A DNA stretch of 64,000 bases from contig NZ_LYXE01000063.1 of the NCBI RefSeq assembly GCF_002532075.1, positions 62,001-126,000 of the forward strand, in the 5' to 3' direction. Origin of the DNA: Candidatus Chloroploca asiatica (GTDB lineage: Bacteria > Chloroflexota > Chloroflexia > Chloroflexales > Chloroflexaceae). Position numbers and translations under genes: made by a program. Under the pieces are notes generated by a model that made no database searches, was not told the origin of the DNA, and worked only from the letters and a program-made list of their open reading frames with translations. Numbering within the stretch: the first letter of the stretch is position 1; each line of letters starts with the position of its first letter. Positions 60,485 through 64,000 of the stretch are shown in pieces.

Positions 60485-62117
60485 AACGTAGATCCTTGAT
60501 CGTTCGTGGCAACTCGGGCAACAGATCGCCGGCCAACGTGCCCATCTCACCCATATCGTCCCGCACCCGTGCCCCGGCTGCCCCGTGCAGATAGACCCCC
60601 AACGCAGCGGCATCATACAGAGCCAACCCCTGCGCGAGCAGGCCACCAATCACCCCCGCCAATACATCGCCCGTGCCCGCCGTTGCGAGAGCCGGGTTGG
60701 CCCCGTCATGCACAAGTAGCCGTCCATCCGGGGCTGCAATCAGCGTGGTGGCCCCCTTGAGCACCACAACCTGCCCCCAACGCTCGGCAGCCTCACGCAC
60801 CACAGCCAAGCGATCTTCGGGCAAACTCTCTACCTTCAACAAACGACGCAATTCTCCGGGGTGCGGGGTAAAAACAAAACACTCTTTCGGCAGGCGCTCA
60901 CTCCAGTCGTCAATCGTCGCCAGCAGATTAAGGCCATCGGCATCAAGCACCGTCAAGGGCAAGGACGGTACGGCTGATGAGGTCGAAGGCTGTTCTTCAG
61001 CACTACTGGAGAAAAAACCAACTCGTGGTTTTGTTTTTGGTGTATCTAGGCCAAAGGCCCGTTCCACAAAGGCCCGGGTCGAGTCGGCCTGACCAAGGCC
61101 AGGGCCAAGCACCAGAGCCTTATAACCAGTTACCTCTTTGCCAAACTCTTCGAGCGCAGCAGGGCCCAACGCCCCCCAATCACCCTCAGCCAGCGGCAAC
61201 ACCGTCACCTCAGGAAGCCGCGCCGCCATTCCCAGCACCGTACGAGCACCGGCAAGGGTCACCAACCCGGCCCCCGCACGCGCCGCTCCAGCACAGGCGA
61301 GAAAAGCCGCCCCAGGATACCGAAGTGAGCCAGCCACCACCATGACCTTGCCAAAGCTCCCCTTGTGTGCGTCAAGTGGCCGTTCCGGTAACAACGATCG
61401 AGCATAGGCTGCGGTCAGCAGATCGCTCATAAGCGCCTCCAAATCATGCGTAGGAATTTCAAGCTCGGCCAGGGCAAGGTGCCCTCGATACATTCGTCCG
61501 GGATAAGCAAAAAGCCCTGGTTTGGGCAAGCCGGTCGCGACCGTGAGATCAGCATAGAGTGCCGTTCCGAGCACGGCACCACTCTCCGCTTGCACGCCCG
61601 TGGGCAGATCAACCGCAACAACCAACGGATGCGAGTCAGCCGTCACCCTGGCCCGGCGCCGCACCGCATTGACGCGCGCAACAATCGCTGCCAGGCTCGG
61701 ATCCAGGTGCCGCGAAGCGCCCATGCCAAGCAGCGCATCAACCACCAGAGCGGTACCCTCCAGGGTTGCCGTGAGCCAATGCAGATCAGGATCGTGCGCC
61801 GCCTCGTGCTCAATGATGCCCCGTTGACGGCACTGCTGCCAGTTGGCATCATCCTCAGCGCCCTGGCGCCGCCAGAGATAGAGCGCAACGACAGCGCCTG
61901 CATCGTGCAAATGACGAGCGACCACCAAGCCATCGCCACCATTATTGCCAGGACCAACCAGCACCACTACCCGACGGCCAACCGGCGCGCCCAGGGAACG
62001 CAACGCTTCACGGGCCACCCCGAGGCCTGCATGCTCCATCAAACCTTCCCACGTAGCGCCGGCCTCAACCGCAGCCTGTTCCAAACGCCGCATCTCGGCT
62101 GTAGCAACAATTTTCAC
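60471..62117 (-). CDS. nnr: Bifunctional NAD(P)H-hydrate epimerase/dehydratase
   Basis: 548 residues. The N-terminal YjeF-type epimerase (1-~225) has V-G-P-G-N-N-G-G-D-G-L-V and V-D-A-L-L-G-M-G and V-A-V-D-L-P-T-G-V. The C-terminal ADP-dependent dehydratase (about 235-548) has H-K-G-S-F-G-K-V-M-V-V-A-G-S, G-P-G-L-G-Q, V-L-D-A-D-G-L-N-L, F-T-P-H-P-G-E, L-K-G-A-T-T and N-P-A-L-A-T-A-G-T-G-D-V-L-A-G. Both active sites look intact. A ~30-residue Ser/Pro-rich insertion (about 355-385) precedes the L-D-A-D strand. It repairs hydrated NAD(P)H. It overlaps acpS by ATGA (62114-62117) and the phosphorylase gene by 14 bases. Confidence 0.95.
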   Translation of the reverse strand: MKIVATAEMRRLEQAAVEAGATWEGLMEHAGLGVAREALRSLGAPVGRRVVVLVGPGNNGGDGLVVARHLHDAGAVVALYLWRRQGAEDDANWQQCRQRGIIEHEAAHDPDLHWLTATLEGTALVVDALLGMGASRHLDPSLAAIVARVNAVRRRARVTADSHPLVVAVDLPTGVQAESGAVLGTALYADLTVATGLPKPGLFAYPGRMYRGHLALAELEIPTHDLEALMSDLLTAAYARSLLPERPLDAHKGSFGKVMVVAGSLRYPGAAFLACAGAARAGAGLVTLAGARTVLGMAARLPEVTVLPLAEGDWGALGPAALEEFGKEVTGYKALVLGPGLGQADSTRAFVERAFGLDTPKTKPRVGFFSSSAEEQPSTSSAVPSLPLTVLDADGLNLLATIDDWSERLPKECFVFTPHPGELRRLLKVESLPEDRLAVVREAAERWGQVVVLKGATTLIAAPDGRLLVHDGANPALATAGTGDVLAGVIGGLLAQGLALYDAAALGVYLHGAAGARVRDDMGEMGTLAGDLLPELPRTIKDLRYAHG

Positions 62118-62530
62118 GGCAAGCCTGCCAATCCAACCACACTCGCCATCGCATACTCGCGTGTATGCGTCAGGCTCAGTGACAACTCGTCCAGACCAAG
62201 GGCCGCCGCAGCCTCTGCTGCCGCACCATGCAACACAAGCTGAGGCCGACCATCATCAGCCCGTCGAACCTCGATCTCGTGCAGGTGCAGCAGCGGCACC
62301 GTCGCCTCGGCAGCCCCGAGGCCACTCAGACCACGCCCAAGCGCCTTCACTGTGGCTTCTTTGGCCGCCCAGCGCGCTGCCAACGAATCAAAGCGTGGCG
62401 CTCGCGTCGCGAGGCCACAATCTTCTAGTTCCCGTGGCGTAAAGACCCGCTGCGTGAAACGCTCGCCCCACTGTTCGACCGCTTCACGTACACGCCCGAC
62501 TTCGACAAGATCAATGCCATGATAAATCAT
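62114..62530 (-). CDS. acpS: Holo-acyl-carrier-protein synthase
   Basis: 138 residues from the ATG at 62530; a TTG at 62533 directly follows the fecR-like stop. The metal-binding Asp lies in Y-H-G-I-D-L-V-E-V and the Glu in R-W-A-A-K-E-A-T-V-K-A-L, the two signature motifs of AcpS. F-T-P-R-E-L is also present. It transfers 4'-phosphopantetheine from CoA to apo-ACP for fatty acid synthesis. acpS next to nnr is a common bacterial arrangement. The start is coupled to the upstream gene and the end overlaps nnr by 4 bases. Confidence 0.95.
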   Translation of the reverse strand: MIYHGIDLVEVGRVREAVEQWGERFTQRVFTPRELEDCGLATRAPRFDSLAARWAAKEATVKALGRGLSGLGAAEATVPLLHLHEIEVRRADDGRPQLVLHGAAAEAAAALGLDELSLSLTHTREYAMASVVGLAGLP

Positions 62531-62533
62531 CAA

Positions 62534-63946
62534 CTATTGCTCGCCAACAAGTGAAACCTCGGTAACCCGTGAATCATAGTCATGGCCCTGCGCAAAGATC
62601 TGGATGCTCCGCAAATAACGAAAATCGGGTAGTTTATCTTGCTCACGCAGATCAAAACTAATCAAAGCCCACTCGGCTAATGGCACCGGATAATACGTCA
62701 CCCCTGGCTCACGCACCATCGGCGCAACCGCATCTTCATCAACAAAGATACAATAGTCACGCTGCTCTTCAGGATCAGCCGGGGTCGTCCGCTTCGCGAT
62801 GAGCCGCACCATCACTGGGCATTCGACCCCACGATCACCCGTGTCGGGCAAGGATTGATAGAGCACCCGCACCCAGAGTGAGAGGTGCAAACTGGGAAAC
62901 TCCGAGATATCCACCCCCAACCCCTGCGCCCCCAGTTCCTGCTTGATGCCGGTGGTGAAACTACTTGTCTGCCCACCCGCACGATAAAACCAGGCGGCAA
63001 CCCGTCGCTCGTTGGGGGCACAGAAGTTGTTGACAATCGGGGGCCGACAGGTCTGCGCAAGCCGAAAGAAGCCCTGGTTCTCACGCGGCAGATCTGGCCC
63101 TGAATAGACGTGCCAGTACTCGGAACGTGGTCGTGTGGGATCAGCCACCGTGGTATTGTTGTATTCCACCTCGGTAAACTGGCTAAACCCACCATCACGC
63201 ACCAGATCCCAGCGTGCCGGAACCACAAGCCCCGGGGAACCAGCCGCATCAATCGTCACCCGTTCACGCGAACCGAGGCTTACCGCTTCCCCATCCACCC
63301 CGATAACCGTGGCCGAACCACTCCGCACCGCAACGTCAACTTCCTGCGCAAGAACGTCATCAACCCGCAACACCGAGCGTGCCGGGGACCGTAACTCGAC
63401 ACTGTAACTGCCACCCGGCGTCAACTCGATCACCGCATCACCAACAAGAACCTGGAATTGCACCTGGTCATAAGGCTGAGCTTCCGCCAGATCGTACCGG
63501 ATGTATCCCCTGTTTTGCCTCATCACCACCCGAAAATGATCCTGGTTCCACCGACTAACCTCCATGGTTTCAAGCGTCAGTTCGGTTCCCGCCCACAGAT
63601 CAAATTGGCTCGCATCAAAGAGCTTGATCGTCGCCACCTGACCATAACCAGCCGTCGCCGTCGTACGCACACTATCGCCCTCAACCAGAACCAAACCATC
63701 AGGCGCACCCTGATAGATCGTCCGCTGCGCCGGGCGCCAACTCAACGACTCAGCCGGGCCACGCACAATCAGCGTCGCTTCACCGGTGAGCGTTGCCTCT
63801 TGATACACATTCCGTACGGTCAACCCTGCCCATGTCAGCAACCCGACAAAAAGGGCAAAAAAGAAGAGCAGGCTTGCCCAGGCAATGCTCAACGTCCGCT
63901 GTTGAGCCGCCTGGCGTAAAGCAACACCTGAATCAGCTGTTTGCAT
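62534..63946 (-). CDS. FecR-like membrane-anchored protein
   Basis: 470 residues. One membrane helix (about 22-46) follows a short cytoplasmic head. The external part has a FecR-type beta domain (about 60-240): L-V-E-G-D-S-V-R-T, L-F-D-A-S-Q-F-D-L-W-A-G-T-E-L-T-L, G-G-S-Y-S-V-E-L-R and R-S-G-S-A-T-V-I-G. A C-terminal jelly-roll-like ~200 residues (about 250-470) with a W-D-L-V-R-D-G-G-F start follows. FecR proteins elsewhere signal to extracytoplasmic sigma factors, but no sigma factor lies nearby and the domain also occurs in structural envelope proteins. The acpS frame begins directly at its stop codon. Nothing is recognised in the last 54 bases of the window. Confidence 0.75.
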   Translation of the reverse strand: MQTADSGVALRQAAQQRTLSIAWASLLFFFALFVGLLTWAGLTVRNVYQEATLTGEATLIVRGPAESLSWRPAQRTIYQGAPDGLVLVEGDSVRTTATAGYGQVATIKLFDASQFDLWAGTELTLETMEVSRWNQDHFRVVMRQNRGYIRYDLAEAQPYDQVQFQVLVGDAVIELTPGGSYSVELRSPARSVLRVDDVLAQEVDVAVRSGSATVIGVDGEAVSLGSRERVTIDAAGSPGLVVPARWDLVRDGGFSQFTEVEYNNTTVADPTRPRSEYWHVYSGPDLPRENQGFFRLAQTCRPPIVNNFCAPNERRVAAWFYRAGGQTSSFTTGIKQELGAQGLGVDISEFPSLHLSLWVRVLYQSLPDTGDRGVECPVMVRLIAKRTTPADPEEQRDYCIFVDEDAVAPMVREPGVTYYPVPLAEWALISFDLREQDKLPDFRYLRSIQIFAQGHDYDSRVTEVSLVGEQ

Positions 63947-64000
63947 AATTTATATCTACTCTATGCACTGCAACGCAAGGGCTGCGGCACCAAGCAAACC

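Overview
The window is a bacterial chromosome segment of moderately high GC. It carries about 52 protein genes. I saw no rRNA, tRNA, CRISPR array, transposase or phage gene. The gene content fits the phylum Chloroflexota, most likely a filamentous phototrophic Chloroflexales relative (Chloroflexus/Oscillochloris/Chloroploca type). This is an inference from several genes together: a [2Fe-2S] protein resembling chlorosome-envelope Fe-S proteins, a stand-alone catalytic subunit of methylmalonyl-CoA mutase, a type 2 isopentenyl-diphosphate isomerase, a phosphoribulokinase-type kinase, secG followed directly by a family 5 solute-binding protein, a secreted protein with a module I recall as frequent in Chloroflexota, and a surface protein ending in an LPLV-R-R tail. 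Only a similarity search would settle the genus.

Layout. 1-940: 3' end of a surface protein with three ~100-residue repeats. 1-7.6 kb (+): Fe-S protein, TIM-barrel isomerase, PRK-type kinase, cyclophilin, EF-G paralogue, TauE-type exporter. 7.7-10.6 kb (-): a compact cluster of three Flp-pilin-like proteins carrying large beta-sandwich ectodomains, plus a membrane-anchored carboxypeptidase-regulatory-like protein. 10.9-20.3 kb: class III aminotransferase, beta-helix membrane protein, double-GAF protein, ClpC, methylmalonyl-CoA mutase. 20.3-26.7 kb: ComF, a glycosyltransferase, a small membrane protein, a DinB/SCP2 protein, and an amidase / AAC(3)-like / RraA run. 26.7-32.3 kb (-): a catalytically degenerate MrfA/YprA-type helicase, a solute-binding protein, RuvB and a CBS protein. 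32.5-46.5 kb: PAS histidine kinase, fused membrane spermidine-synthase-like protein, FAD oxidoreductase, SecG and peptide-binding protein, AI-2E family permease, beta-propeller protein, M50 protease, TpiA, CorC-type protein. 46.5-53.5 kb (+): a LacI regulator with a clear promoter/operator, an AglEFG-like sugar ABC transporter lacking its ATPase, and MalQ. 53.5-64 kb (mostly -): idi2-recF, a kinase/aminotransferase pair, then the fecR-like / acpS / nnr / pyrimidine phosphorylase / FmdB run with overlapping or closely spaced genes.

Two architectures stand out. One is the Flp-pilin/beta-sandwich cluster: the prepilin cleavage site and two cysteines sit at the same residue number in all three paralogues. 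The other is the pseudo-helicase, which has lost Walker A, the DEAH box and the SAT motif but keeps the overall fold and ends in a Tudor-like tail. Intergenic regions hold many long, near-perfect palindromes; four share the core CCAGC-N3-GCTGG. Many promoters are extended -10 types (TGNTAYAMT).
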